Assembly: GCA_020626545.1 (NCBI GenBank)
Contig: JAHKZS010000171.1
Coordinates: forward strand, 1 to 5,908
Source: a bacterium
Lineage (GTDB): Bacteria; Bacillota; Clostridia; Oscillospirales; Acutalibacteraceae
Length of the DNA stretch: 5,908 nt
Reading direction: 5' to 3'
A program made the translations under genes and the position numbers. This document shows, one piece after another, positions 1 to 5,908 of this stretch. Under the pieces are notes generated by a model. The model was given only the letters and a program-made list of their open reading frames with translations. It was not told the DNA's origin and made no database searches. Within the stretch, counting starts at the first letter, position 1, and every line of letters begins with the position of its first letter.

Positions 1-1
1 A

Positions 2-976
2 ATGCAGACGAGAATCAGACTCGCGAGAAATCTTAAAAAATATCCTTTTCCTCAACGGTTAAATACCGCGGGTAAGAACGAGGTAGCCGAGGAGATTATC
101 AAAGCCGTTAAAAACAGCAATTCTCCTTTAAGCAAGGAACTCAATATCCTTTATGTAAAGGATTTAACCGAGGCTCAGAGAATTTCGCTTGTAGAACAGC
201 ACCTCGCGAGCCCCGAGTTTATGAGCGACAGCGCGGGCAGAGTGCTTATTTTATCCAAAGATAAGACAATGAGCATTATGATTAATGAGGAAGATCATAT
301 CAGGCTCCAGATTCTCTATAAGGACTTTAATCTTGAGCAGGCTTACGATACAGCCGACAAGCTCGACACACTTCTCGACGAGAACTTGGACTTCGCTTTC
401 GACGAAAAGCTCGGTTATCTTACCCAGTGTCCTACAAATCTCGGCACAGGTATGAGAGCTTCTGTAATGCTCCATTTGCCAGCGCTAAAGAGCGGCAAGG
501 CTATAGATCGAATCGCCGGCAACCTCTCTAAGCTCGGACTCACTATCCGCGGAGCTTACGGCGAGGGCACCGAGCCCGAGGGCGCTATGTATCAGCTCTC
601 GAACCAGGTTACTCTCGGTATCTCCGAAAAGGCGGCGATTGAAAATTTAAAGAATATCGCACAGCAGCTTGTAACTCAGGAGCTTCAATCTGAAAAGCGT
701 ATGAGTGAAAACTTGGAAACTCAGGATAAAATCTTCCGCAGCTTAGGTATTCTTAAAACCGCTAAGCTCATAAGCTGTAAGGAAGCGCTAGAGCTTTTAT
801 CGAATGTCCGTTTTGGAATAAACGCGTCGTTAATTAAGGACGTAAGCCTCGAAACCGTAGACGAGCTTATAACCGAAATCCAGCCCGCGACGATGATGGT
901 AAATAAAAACGAAAAAATCCCGCCGCGCGAGCGAGATATTCTAAGGGCTGAAATCCTAAATAAAAAGCTTAATTAA
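2..976 (+). CDS. mcsB: Protein arginine kinase McsB, 5' end outside window
   Basis: McsB transfers phosphate from ATP to arginine side chains of cytosolic proteins; in Bacillus the phosphoarginine mark targets them to ClpC-ClpP and McsB inactivates the repressor CtsR. The visible 324 residues show the guanidino-kinase fold: TRIRLARN at the very start (3-10), NEEDHIR (95-101), the CPTNLGTGMR block with the likely catalytic cysteine C143, and the RGAYGEGTE loop with E188. C143 and E188 are offset by about 24 residues from Geobacillus McsB C167 and E212. The first visible ATG is therefore probably an internal methionine, and roughly 25 residues lie upstream of the window. The C-terminus has RDILRA (311-316), matching the RDXXRA phosphoarginine-sensing motif known in McsB. 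This separates it from eukaryotic-type arginine/creatine kinases. No frameshift or lost key residue is seen. The gene stops 37 bases before clpC on the same strand, as expected for the ctsR-mcsA-mcsB-clpC operon. Confidence 0.95.
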   Translation: MQTRIRLARNLKKYPFPQRLNTAGKNEVAEEIIKAVKNSNSPLSKELNILYVKDLTEAQRISLVEQHLASPEFMSDSAGRVLILSKDKTMSIMINEEDHIRLQILYKDFNLEQAYDTADKLDTLLDENLDFAFDEKLGYLTQCPTNLGTGMRASVMLHLPALKSGKAIDRIAGNLSKLGLTIRGAYGEGTEPEGAMYQLSNQVTLGISEKAAIENLKNIAQQLVTQELQSEKRMSENLETQDKIFRSLGILKTAKLISCKEALELLSNVRFGINASLIKDVSLETVDELITEIQPATMMVNKNEKIPPRERDILRAEILNKKLN

Positions 977-992
977 TTCTAAAATAGAATTA
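974..992. repeat. Small AT-rich inverted repeat between mcsB and clpC
   Basis: TAATTCTA (974-981) and TAGAATTA (985-992) are perfect 8-bp inverted copies around an AAA loop. The dyad overlaps the mcsB stop codon (974-976) and ends nine bases before the clpC ribosome binding site. The stem has only two G/C pairs and no T-run follows, so it is not a convincing terminator. It might be a weak mRNA hairpin or a processing site, or simply AT-rich chance symmetry. Confidence 0.4.
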
Positions 993-1000
993 TAATTAAA

Positions 1001-1006
1001 AGGAGG
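1001..1006 (+). promoter_or_regulatory. clpC ribosome binding site
   Basis: AGGAGG, a perfect anti-Shine-Dalgarno match, sits seven bases before the ATG at 1014. It fixes that start over other candidates and suggests efficient translation of clpC independent of mcsB termination. Confidence 0.9.
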
Positions 1007-1013
1007 AATTTAT

Positions 1014-3419
1014 ATGTATGAATTCAAAAACTTTACCCAAAAAGCCAACAAAGCTTTAAACCTCGCTATGAAATCGGCGGGAGAAATGGGCCATACCTAC
1101 ATCGGTACCGAGCATCTCCTTCTCGGACTTATTAAGGAAGGAAGCGGAGTAGCCGCTACTACCTTATCTCAGGCGGGCTTAGACGCTTCGGAGCTTGAGA
1201 ACATAATTAAAGAAACCCAGGGAACAGGCGTTCCCATATCGCTTACGCCTAACGACTTTACCCCGAGAAGTAAGCGCGTTATGCAGAACTCGATCGTTAT
1301 CGCGGCGAAACTCGGCAGTAATTACGTCGGCACGGAGCATCTGCTTTTCAGCATTATGCAGGAAACCGACAGCTACGCTTATAACTTCTTAAACGAACTC
1401 GGAGTTAACTTAAACTCCGTACTCAATACCGCCGAGGATTATGTCGGCAATAACTCTCCGCATAATAACGATAACCCGAACGCGAAAGGTCTCGATAAAT
1501 TCGGTCGTGATTTAACCGCGGCGGCTAAAAACGGCGAGATTGACCCTGTAATCGGCCGCGAAAAAGAAATCGAGCGTGTTATCCAGATTCTATCCCGAAG
1601 AACCAAAAACAACCCTGTGTTAATCGGTGAACCGGGCGTAGGTAAAACCGCTGTAGCCGAGGGCTTGGCTCTTAAAATAGTCGAGGGCAAGGTTCCCGAG
1701 ATTTTACGCGATAAAAAAATCGTGAGCTTAGACCTTACCGGAATGATAGCGGGCGCTAAGTATCGCGGCGACTTCGAGGAGAGAATCAAAGAGGCGATAG
1801 ACGAGGTTAAAAAATCCAAGAATATTATCCTCTTTATTGACGAACTCCACACTATCGTCGGAGCGGGTTCAGCCGAGGGCAGTACCGACGCCGCCAATAT
1901 CCTTAAACCGTCGCTCGCGAGGGGCGATTTCCAGGTTATCGGCGCGACTACTATCACCGAGTACAGAAAGTATATCGAAAAAGACGCCGCTTTGGAAAGA
2001 CGATTCCAGCCCGTTAATGTAGGCGAGCCGAGCGAGGATGAAGCGGTACAGATTCTCGAGGGATTACGCGACCGCTACGAAGCTCACCACAAGGTAAAGA
2101 TTACCGACGAGGCTATTAAAGCCGCTGTAAATCTCTCCTCTAGATATATCGCCGACAGATTCCTTCCCGATAAAGCGATTGACCTTATCGACGAGAGCGC
2201 ATCTAGAGTAAGGCTTAAAGGCTTAACAACTCCCGACAGCTTAAAAGAGCTTGAGGAAAAGGTAAAGGAGCTTGAAGCCGAAAAATCAAGCGCCGTTAAT
2301 GAGCAGGAGTTTGAGCGCGCCGCCAAAATCCGTGACGAACAGAAAGCCGTTCAAAAACAGCTTGAAGCCGAAAAACAGAAATGGCAGGAATCCCAAAGCT
2401 CCGCGACAGGCGAAGTTACCGCCGAGAATATCGCCCAGATAGTTTCTCAGTGGACGGGAATTCCGGTAGTACAGCTTACCGAGGAGGAAAGCGAAAGGCT
2501 TCTCAGAATGGAAGATGTACTCCACGATAGAGTTGTCGGCCAGGACGAAGCCGTTAAAGCGGTCGCTAAGGCTATCCGCCGAGGCAGAGTAGGTCTTAAA
2601 GACCCGAAACGTCCGATAGGCTCGTTTATCTTCTTAGGTCCTACGGGCGTAGGTAAAACCGAGCTGTGTAAGGCGCTTGCCCAAGCTATGTTCGGCGACG
2701 AAAACGCTATGATTCGTCTCGATATGTCCGAGTTTATGGAGAAGCATACCGTCTCCAAATTAATCGGATCGCCTCCGGGATACGTAGGTTTCGACGAGGG
2801 CAGTCACTTTACCGAACAGGTTAGAAGAAAACCTTACTCGGTAATCCTTTTCGACGAGATTGAAAAGGCTCACCCCGATGTGTTCAATACACTGCTTCAG
2901 ATTCTCGACGACGGCCGTCTTACAGATTCCCAGGGAAGAACCGTTGACTTTAAGAATACGGTAATTATTATGACGAGTAACATCGGCGCAAGGCTCATTA
3001 CCGATAAACAGGCTAGCCTCGGCTTTACCGAGAACAAAGAGCAGGAGAACGAGAATATCAAGGATATCGTTATGGGCGAGTTAAAAAATACTTTCCGCCC
3101 CGAGTTCTTAAACCGTATCGACGATATTATCGTGTTCAATAAGCTTACCCAGTCTGAGATTAAAGACATCGCTTCAAAAATGCTCGATAATCTTAAAGAG
3201 AGATTAAAAGCTCTCGAGATAGATGTCGACTTTACCGACGAAGCCGTAACCGAAATCGCGAACGCGGGTTACGACGAGAACTACGGCGCGAGACCTCTCA
3301 GACGCGCTATCACGAGCAAAATCGAGGACGAACTTTCCGAGAGAATCCTCGACGGCACCGTGACTAAGGATAAGAAAATTACCTGCGATTATAAAGACGG
3401 TAAGTTTGTGTTCGAATAA
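1014..3419 (+). CDS. clpC: ClpC, AAA+ unfoldase subunit of ClpCP protease
   Basis: ClpC is a cytosolic hexameric ATPase that unfolds substrates and threads them into ClpP. At 801 residues it has the usual ClpC length. In order: two Clp_N repeats (about 1-145); first AAA+ module with Walker A GEPGVGKT (205-212), pore loop KYRG (249-252), Walker B ILFIDE (272-277) and arginine finger near R329/R330; a coiled-coil middle region with a UVR motif (about 425-459), typical of ClpC rather than ClpB; second AAA+ module with Walker A GPTGVGKT (542-549), pore loop GYVG (589-592), Walker B VILFDE (610-615), an LGF ClpP-docking tripeptide (669-671) and sensor-2 GAR (758-760). The LGF loop supports partnership with ClpP, whose gene is not in the window. 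mcsB lies directly upstream, consistent with phosphoarginine-tagged substrates being handed to ClpC. Transcription probably comes from a CtsR-controlled promoter upstream of the window. All ATPase motifs look intact. Confidence 0.97.
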   Translation: MYEFKNFTQKANKALNLAMKSAGEMGHTYIGTEHLLLGLIKEGSGVAATTLSQAGLDASELENIIKETQGTGVPISLTPNDFTPRSKRVMQNSIVIAAKLGSNYVGTEHLLFSIMQETDSYAYNFLNELGVNLNSVLNTAEDYVGNNSPHNNDNPNAKGLDKFGRDLTAAAKNGEIDPVIGREKEIERVIQILSRRTKNNPVLIGEPGVGKTAVAEGLALKIVEGKVPEILRDKKIVSLDLTGMIAGAKYRGDFEERIKEAIDEVKKSKNIILFIDELHTIVGAGSAEGSTDAANILKPSLARGDFQVIGATTITEYRKYIEKDAALERRFQPVNVGEPSEDEAVQILEGLRDRYEAHHKVKITDEAIKAAVNLSSRYIADRFLPDKAIDLIDESASRVRLKGLTTPDSLKELEEKVKELEAEKSSAVNEQEFERAAKIRDEQKAVQKQLEAEKQKWQESQSSATGEVTAENIAQIVSQWTGIPVVQLTEEESERLLRMEDVLHDRVVGQDEAVKAVAKAIRRGRVGLKDPKRPIGSFIFLGPTGVGKTELCKALAQAMFGDENAMIRLDMSEFMEKHTVSKLIGSPPGYVGFDEGSHFTEQVRRKPYSVILFDEIEKAHPDVFNTLLQILDDGRLTDSQGRTVDFKNTVIIMTSNIGARLITDKQASLGFTENKEQENENIKDIVMGELKNTFRPEFLNRIDDIIVFNKLTQSEIKDIASKMLDNLKERLKALEIDVDFTDEAVTEIANAGYDENYGARPLRRAITSKIEDELSERILDGTVTKDKKITCDYKDGKFVFE

Positions 3420-3430
3420 TTCTGTAAAAG

Positions 3431-3463
3431 AAATAACCGCTCGGTTTATCCGAGCGGTTATTT
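3431..3463. terminator. Bidirectional terminator between convergent genes
   Basis: A perfect 14-bp stem (3431-3444 with 3450-3463) encloses a TTTAT loop. Its GC-rich core CCGCTCGG pairs with CCGAGCGG, and both flanks are A/T-rich, so each strand reads a hairpin followed by a U-rich stretch. The U-run is better on the minus strand (TTATTTCTTTT) than on the plus strand (TTATTTATGTTATTTCTT). It lies in the 47 bases between the clpC stop and the stop of the convergent FN3 gene, and can end both transcripts. It also marks the 3' end of the mcsB-clpC operon. Confidence 0.92.
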
Positions 3464-3466
3464 ATG

Positions 3467-4672
3467 TTATTTCTTAACTTTTACTTTAGCGGTAACTGAA
3501 GCCGCTGCTTTTTTGTTTACCTTTTTATTCGCGACTACTTTAATATAGTAAGCCGAGTTTTTCTTTAGTTTCTTTTTACCGATTTTCTTAATTGTGACGG
3601 AAGTTTTCTTTGTGACCTTAGCCTTTTTAAATCCGCCCTTTGAGCTTTTCGAGATATAAACCGTGTAATCGGAAGCTCCCTTAAATTTCTTCCAGTTAGC
3701 TTTAATTGACTTTTTGTTCTTGGCTTTTTTAGCGGAAATATCGAAGTTGTATCCGAAATACTTTTTATCCGACCAAGCTCCGTAGCGAACATTATTTGTG
3801 GAAGTAAAGCTTACATAACCTCTCGTTCTGAGTGCGAAGAACTCTCCGCCGTTTACGTAAACATCCGAACCCGCGTCGCCTGACTTAACCTTTTTACCGC
3901 TTCCGTTGTACAGCTCGTACTTATAGCCGTTCGCGAAAGGTACTTCGTTTACCGCGTAGTCGCATAAATTAAGAGCAGTCCAAAGATTCTTTATAGTCGG
4001 AGCGTTCGGTTTTTTAGGCGTGAGCTTAAGATCTCTCGCGGAAATACTGTTTACATCCCACATATAATCAATATTTTCCTGAGCGTCAAAGGTTTCGCTT
4101 GAACGCACGGGGCTTACGTAGTAATCGTTTTTAAACTCGTTTTTATTGTTTAAGCCTTTAATTGTACAGCTTGTTTCATTAACCTCGGCGAGTACATTAT
4201 CCGCGTCACCGACTCTTTCGATTAGCTTATACGACGTAACGCCTTCGCTTGCGTCCCATTTAAATGAGGCTGTTGTTTCGGAGCAATCTGTCTGAATAAA
4301 ATTCTCGACGGTCTTAGGAGCTGTGACAAGCTCTAATGTATCCGACCAGTCGCCGTAATCGTTGCCCGAGTAAGCTCTTACTCTTGCGTAGTAGGTTTTG
4401 CCCGCTTTGAGCTCATACGCGTTGTAAAAGGTTTCGTAACTGAAAAAATCAGAAACGTCTCTTACTGTAGCAAGCTCCGAGGGATTGTTTCCCATCTGGA
4501 TTTCGTACGTTACGTCCTTACCGAAAACAGTTTCCCATATAAATTTTACGGATGAATCTGTTGCTTCTACCTGCTTTAATTCGGTGACTTTAGATACAGC
4601 GTTCGCCGAAAAGGGGATAGCGATTGACAAAAGTACCGCTACCGCGAGTAAAATTGAAATAGTCTTTTTCAT
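3467..4672 (-). CDS. Secreted protein with fibronectin type III-like modules
   Basis: Exact role is not recognised; probably an extracellular or cell-surface protein. The 401 residues begin with a classical signal peptide: MKK, a hydrophobic core (about 5-20), and likely cleavage after ANA (A25). Four FN3-like modules of roughly 90 residues follow: about 28-118, 119-222, 223-310 and 311-401. Typical beta-sandwich positions are seen, such as FIWE (44-47), YYARVRAYS (94-102), FKWD (137-140) and YYIKVVA (375-381). A YGxWSD turn recurs in modules 1 (106-111) and 3 (297-302). Module 4 is extremely lysine-rich and ends VKVKK. No LPXTG sorting signal, dockerin, SLH or enzyme domain is visible, so any wall attachment would have to be by charge or unknown contacts. 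Start choice: AAGGAG (4684-4689, minus strand) lies 11 bases upstream of the ATG. The gene stands alone, convergent with clpC and divergent from the transporter gene. FN3 assignment is from pattern; module boundaries are approximate. Confidence 0.85.
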   Translation of the reverse strand: MKKTISILLAVAVLLSIAIPFSANAVSKVTELKQVEATDSSVKFIWETVFGKDVTYEIQMGNNPSELATVRDVSDFFSYETFYNAYELKAGKTYYARVRAYSGNDYGDWSDTLELVTAPKTVENFIQTDCSETTASFKWDASEGVTSYKLIERVGDADNVLAEVNETSCTIKGLNNKNEFKNDYYVSPVRSSETFDAQENIDYMWDVNSISARDLKLTPKKPNAPTIKNLWTALNLCDYAVNEVPFANGYKYELYNGSGKKVKSGDAGSDVYVNGGEFFALRTRGYVSFTSTNNVRYGAWSDKKYFGYNFDISAKKAKNKKSIKANWKKFKGASDYTVYISKSSKGGFKKAKVTKKTSVTIKKIGKKKLKKNSAYYIKVVANKKVNKKAAASVTAKVKVKK

Positions 4673-4716
4673 AAATTTAACCTCTCCTTAGTAAAGTGAA
4701 ATTTTATTACAGTTAT

Positions 4717-4745
4717 AATTTATCACTTAACAAAACTATTGTCAA
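4717..4745 (-). promoter_or_regulatory. Sigma-A-type promoter for the FN3 protein gene
   Basis: On the minus strand a perfect -35 TTGACA (4740-4745) is followed after 17 bases by TAAATT (4717-4722), a 4-of-6 match to the -10 consensus. Transcription would start near 4710, leaving a leader of about 38 bases that includes the ribosome binding site. The perfect -35 and ideal spacing make it credible despite the weak -10. Confidence 0.65.
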
Positions 4746-4757
4746 GGAGCATAGTTT
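4733..4757. promoter_or_regulatory. Candidate operator dyad in the divergent promoter region
   Basis: AAACTAT (4733-4739) and ATAGTTT (4751-4757) are perfect 7-bp inverted copies separated by 11 bases. The dyad covers the -35 hexamer of the minus-strand promoter and ends eight bases before the -35 of the plus-strand promoter. A dimeric regulator bound here could affect both genes. The regulator is unknown, and a symmetry of this size in AT-rich DNA can arise by chance. Confidence 0.35.
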
Positions 4758-4764
4758 CTTACAG

Positions 4765-4794
4765 TTGATTTTTAAGCAGGTAATATGTTAAAAT
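4765..4794 (+). promoter_or_regulatory. Extended -10 promoter for the transporter gene
   Basis: TTGATT (4765-4770) is followed after 18 bases by TAAAAT (4789-4794), a 5-of-6 -10 match, preceded by TGT to give an extended -10 (TGn). Transcription would begin around 4801, with a leader of only about 23 bases containing the CGGAG ribosome binding site. No riboswitch could fit in such a leader. Confidence 0.65.
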
Positions 4795-4811
4795 CATATG
4801 GATATTGAAAC

Positions 4812-4815
4812 GGAG
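4812..4815 (+). promoter_or_regulatory. Ribosome binding site of the transporter gene
   Basis: GGAG lies eight bases before the ATG at 4824. The next in-frame ATG (4836) would be 20 bases away, so 4824 is the preferred start. Confidence 0.75.
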
Positions 4816-4823
4816 TAATCTTT

Positions 4824-5717
4824 ATGCTAAAAAATATGAAGGGTAATTTAATACTGCTTTTAACCGCTATGATATGGGGTACGGCGTTTGTGTTTCAAAG
4901 CGACGGTATGAATTACCTCGGACCTTATACCTTTAATATGAGTCGAACCTTGCTCGCGGCTGTAGTGCTAATACCCGTAATTTTAGGCTTTAAGCTTTTC
5001 GAAAAGAAAAGAGGAAGGTCTAAACCTGTCGATTACAAGACGACTTTTATCGGCGGATTTTTCTGCGGGCTGTGTTTAGCGGTAGCGAGCTGTCTGCAAC
5101 AAATCGGAATCGTCTCGACTTCCGCCGGTAAGGCCGGGTTTATCACGGCGCTTTACGTGATTATCGTGCCGATTATAAGCCTTATACTCGGTAAAAAACA
5201 GCCTAAAAAAATATGGATATGCGTAGTCTTAGCGATAGCGGGGTTCTACCTCTTATGTATAAAATCCGACTTCTCGCTTAACGCGGGAGACGCGTTTGTA
5301 CTTGCCTGCGCCTTAGGGTTCGCGGTTCACATTATCGTTATCGACCACTTTCTCGAAAAAGGCGCCGACGCTATGATTATGGCGTGTACGCAGTTTTGGG
5401 TTGCGGGTATATTTATGCTGATACCGAGCTTTACGCTCGAGACGCCGACTTGGGACGGAATATTCGCCGCGAGATACTCGATACTGTTCACGGGCATTAT
5501 GTCGAGCGCGGTAGCTTATACCTTACAGATTATCGGTCAGCGTTACACCACGCCTACTCTCGCAACGCTTATAATGAGCTTGGAGTCGGTATTCGCCGCA
5601 CTGGCGGGATTTTTAATACTCGGCGAAAATCTTTCTTTAAAAGAATTATTCGGGTGCGCTCTCGTATTTACCGCGGTAATACTCGCGCAGGTGGATTTTA
5701 AGAGAATTGAAAATTGA
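4824..5717 (+). CDS. EamA/DMT-family transporter
   Basis: A 297-residue integral membrane protein of the drug/metabolite transporter superfamily; such proteins export or import small metabolites, but the substrate cannot be read from sequence. Ten hydrophobic segments are visible at roughly 6-24, 34-56, 73-92, 100-122, 129-146, 154-173, 184-202, 213-235, 243-266 and 273-290, forming two five-helix EamA repeats. Family signs include WGTAF in helix 1 (18-22), TALYVIIVPI in helix 4 (108-117) and the late signature ESVFAALAGFLILGE (254-268). A basic loop (KKRGR, 61-65) after helix 2 suggests a cytoplasmic face. The length is normal. The last four codons (RIEN) and the stop lie in or directly beside a heptad tandem repeat, so the extreme C-terminus may have been reshaped by that repeat. 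It is transcribed alone from its own promoter, divergent from the FN3 gene. No obvious terminator follows. Confidence 0.92.
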   Translation: MLKNMKGNLILLLTAMIWGTAFVFQSDGMNYLGPYTFNMSRTLLAAVVLIPVILGFKLFEKKRGRSKPVDYKTTFIGGFFCGLCLAVASCLQQIGIVSTSAGKAGFITALYVIIVPIISLILGKKQPKKIWICVVLAIAGFYLLCIKSDFSLNAGDAFVLACALGFAVHIIVIDHFLEKGADAMIMACTQFWVAGIFMLIPSFTLETPTWDGIFAARYSILFTGIMSSAVAYTLQIIGQRYTTPTLATLIMSLESVFAALAGFLILGENLSLKELFGCALVFTAVILAQVDFKRIEN

Positions 5718-5737
5718 GAATTGAGAATTGAGAATGA
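5704..5737. repeat. GAATTGA heptad tandem repeat at transporter stop
   Basis: Four consecutive 7-base units (GAATTGA 5704-5710, AAATTGA 5711-5717, GAATTGA 5718-5724 and 5725-5731) are followed by a decayed GAATGA (5732-5737). The second unit supplies the TGA stop of the transporter gene. Only one base differs among the four units, which suggests recent slippage or arrival as the edge of a dispersed repeat. The segment downstream looks like the rest of such an element. Confidence 0.85.
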
Positions 5738-5896
5738 ATGTCGAGTAGACAGAATGGCAAAAGGTATTCCCAGTACAAAAGTATAGTCGTCCGTCTCGCG
5801 CTAAGAACGTGCTCGCCGTACTCCTTACTTTTGCACAGCGCTGTTGCTCCCTTAATCCGCCACAGGCGGCGGTCGCAACGCTACCCGACTGTATAA
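5738..5896 (+). CDS. Doubtful 52-residue arginine-rich ORF
   Basis: An ATG at 5738 opens a reading frame to TAA at 5894-5896, giving a 52-residue basic product starting MSSRQNGKRY and containing RHRRRSQR (41-48). It has no recognised domain, no signal peptide, and no convincing Shine-Dalgarno: the bases upstream are the GAATTGA repeat. It covers inverted repeats that fit a non-coding element better. Short open frames like this are expected by chance at this base composition. Listed so a reader knows it exists; most likely not a real gene. Confidence 0.12.
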   Translation: MSSRQNGKRYSQYKSIVVRLALRTCSPYSLLLHSAVAPLIRHRRRSQRYPTV

Positions 5897-5908
5897 ATAA
5901 AGATATAG
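5738..5908. repeat. Structured intergenic segment, possible dispersed repeat
   Basis: The 171 bases after the heptad repeat carry nested symmetry. GTACAAAAGTA (5773-5783) is the near-inverse of TACTTTTGCAC (5826-5836), pairing at 10 of 11 positions. A compact hairpin CCGCC-ACA-GGCGG (5857-5869) sits inside an outer stem GTTGC (5843-5847) with GCAAC (5875-5879), extended after a 3-base bulge by AGC (5837-5839) with GCT (5880-5882). The pattern and the GC-rich core differ from the flanking AT-rich DNA and resemble a REP/MITE-like element or a structured RNA. No T-run follows the hairpins, so they are poor terminators. Copy number and boundaries cannot be judged from one window; the element may continue past the end. 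Confidence 0.5.

Noticed and set aside
251..475. 74-codon minus-strand frame inside mcsB
   Set aside because: Antisense to the conserved kinase core; no supporting motif.
1439..1957. 172-codon open frame on the minus strand inside clpC
   Set aside because: It lies wholly antisense to an intact, motif-rich clpC. The product shows no recognisable domain; it is a shadow of clpC codon bias.
2084..3169. Several 79-103 codon minus-strand open frames across the second half of clpC
   Set aside because: All are antisense to clpC, with serine/leucine-rich low-complexity products and no family resemblance.
3565..3792. 75-codon frame on the same strand as the FN3 gene
   Set aside because: It is an out-of-frame reading of the lysine-rich module, whose A-rich codons avoid stops in a shifted frame.
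4485..4691. 68-codon plus-strand frame antisense to the start of the FN3 gene
   Set aside because: It overlaps the signal-peptide region and leader of a well-supported gene and has no domain.
4714..4719. Plus-strand TATAAT as an additional -10 element
   Set aside because: No acceptable -35 lies 16-18 bases upstream, and it overlaps the -10 of the better-supported minus-strand promoter.
5384..5701. 105-codon open frame in another frame of the transporter gene
   Set aside because: It overlaps helices 7-10 of a clear EamA protein, and its product is arginine/tyrosine-rich with no membrane segments or known motif.
5704..5737. CRISPR-like array
   Set aside because: The units are 7 bases long and directly contiguous, with no spacers.
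5837..5882. Hairpin downstream of the transporter gene as a rho-independent terminator
   Set aside because: The stem is interrupted and followed by ACCCGACTG rather than a T-run, so it does not fit a standard terminator.

Overview
The window looks like chromosomal DNA from a low-to-mid-GC Firmicute, most likely a gut Clostridium-class organism of the Ruminococcus/Oscillospiraceae kind. The reasons are the mcsB-clpC pair, which belongs to the Firmicute class III heat-shock operon, a secreted fibronectin-type-III protein with a lysine-rich end, and strong AGGAGG-type ribosome binding sites. The family placement is an inference from gene style; no marker gene is present to fix it.

Layout. Bases 1-976 hold most of mcsB, the protein arginine kinase gene, cut at its 5' end by the window edge. 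After 37 bases comes clpC (1014-3419), the AAA+ unfoldase of the ClpCP protease. A perfect 14-bp stem hairpin (3431-3463) then separates clpC from a convergent gene and can terminate transcription both ways. The convergent gene (3467-4672, minus strand) encodes a secreted protein built of about four fibronectin-type-III-like modules. A 151-base divergent intergenic region (4673-4823) contains a recognisable sigma-A-type promoter for each side, plus a dyad and a direct repeat that could be operators. The plus-strand gene at 4824-5717 is a ten-helix EamA/DMT-family transporter. Its last codons run into a heptad tandem repeat (GAATTGA units, 5704-5731), followed by a non-coding-looking segment with inverted repeats up to the window end.

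How the genes work together. McsB phosphorylates arginines on misfolded or regulatory proteins, and in Bacillus this mark delivers substrates to ClpC-ClpP. The two adjacent same-strand genes here therefore form one functional unit; ctsR and mcsA are expected just upstream, outside the window. In Bacillus subtilis the operon continues into radA and disA; here it ends after clpC. The secreted FN3 protein and the transporter have no evident link to proteolysis or to each other beyond sharing a divergent promoter region.

No clearly new biological system is visible. The parts most worth a second look are the repeat-like tail of the window (5704-5908) and the symmetric elements in the divergent promoter region.
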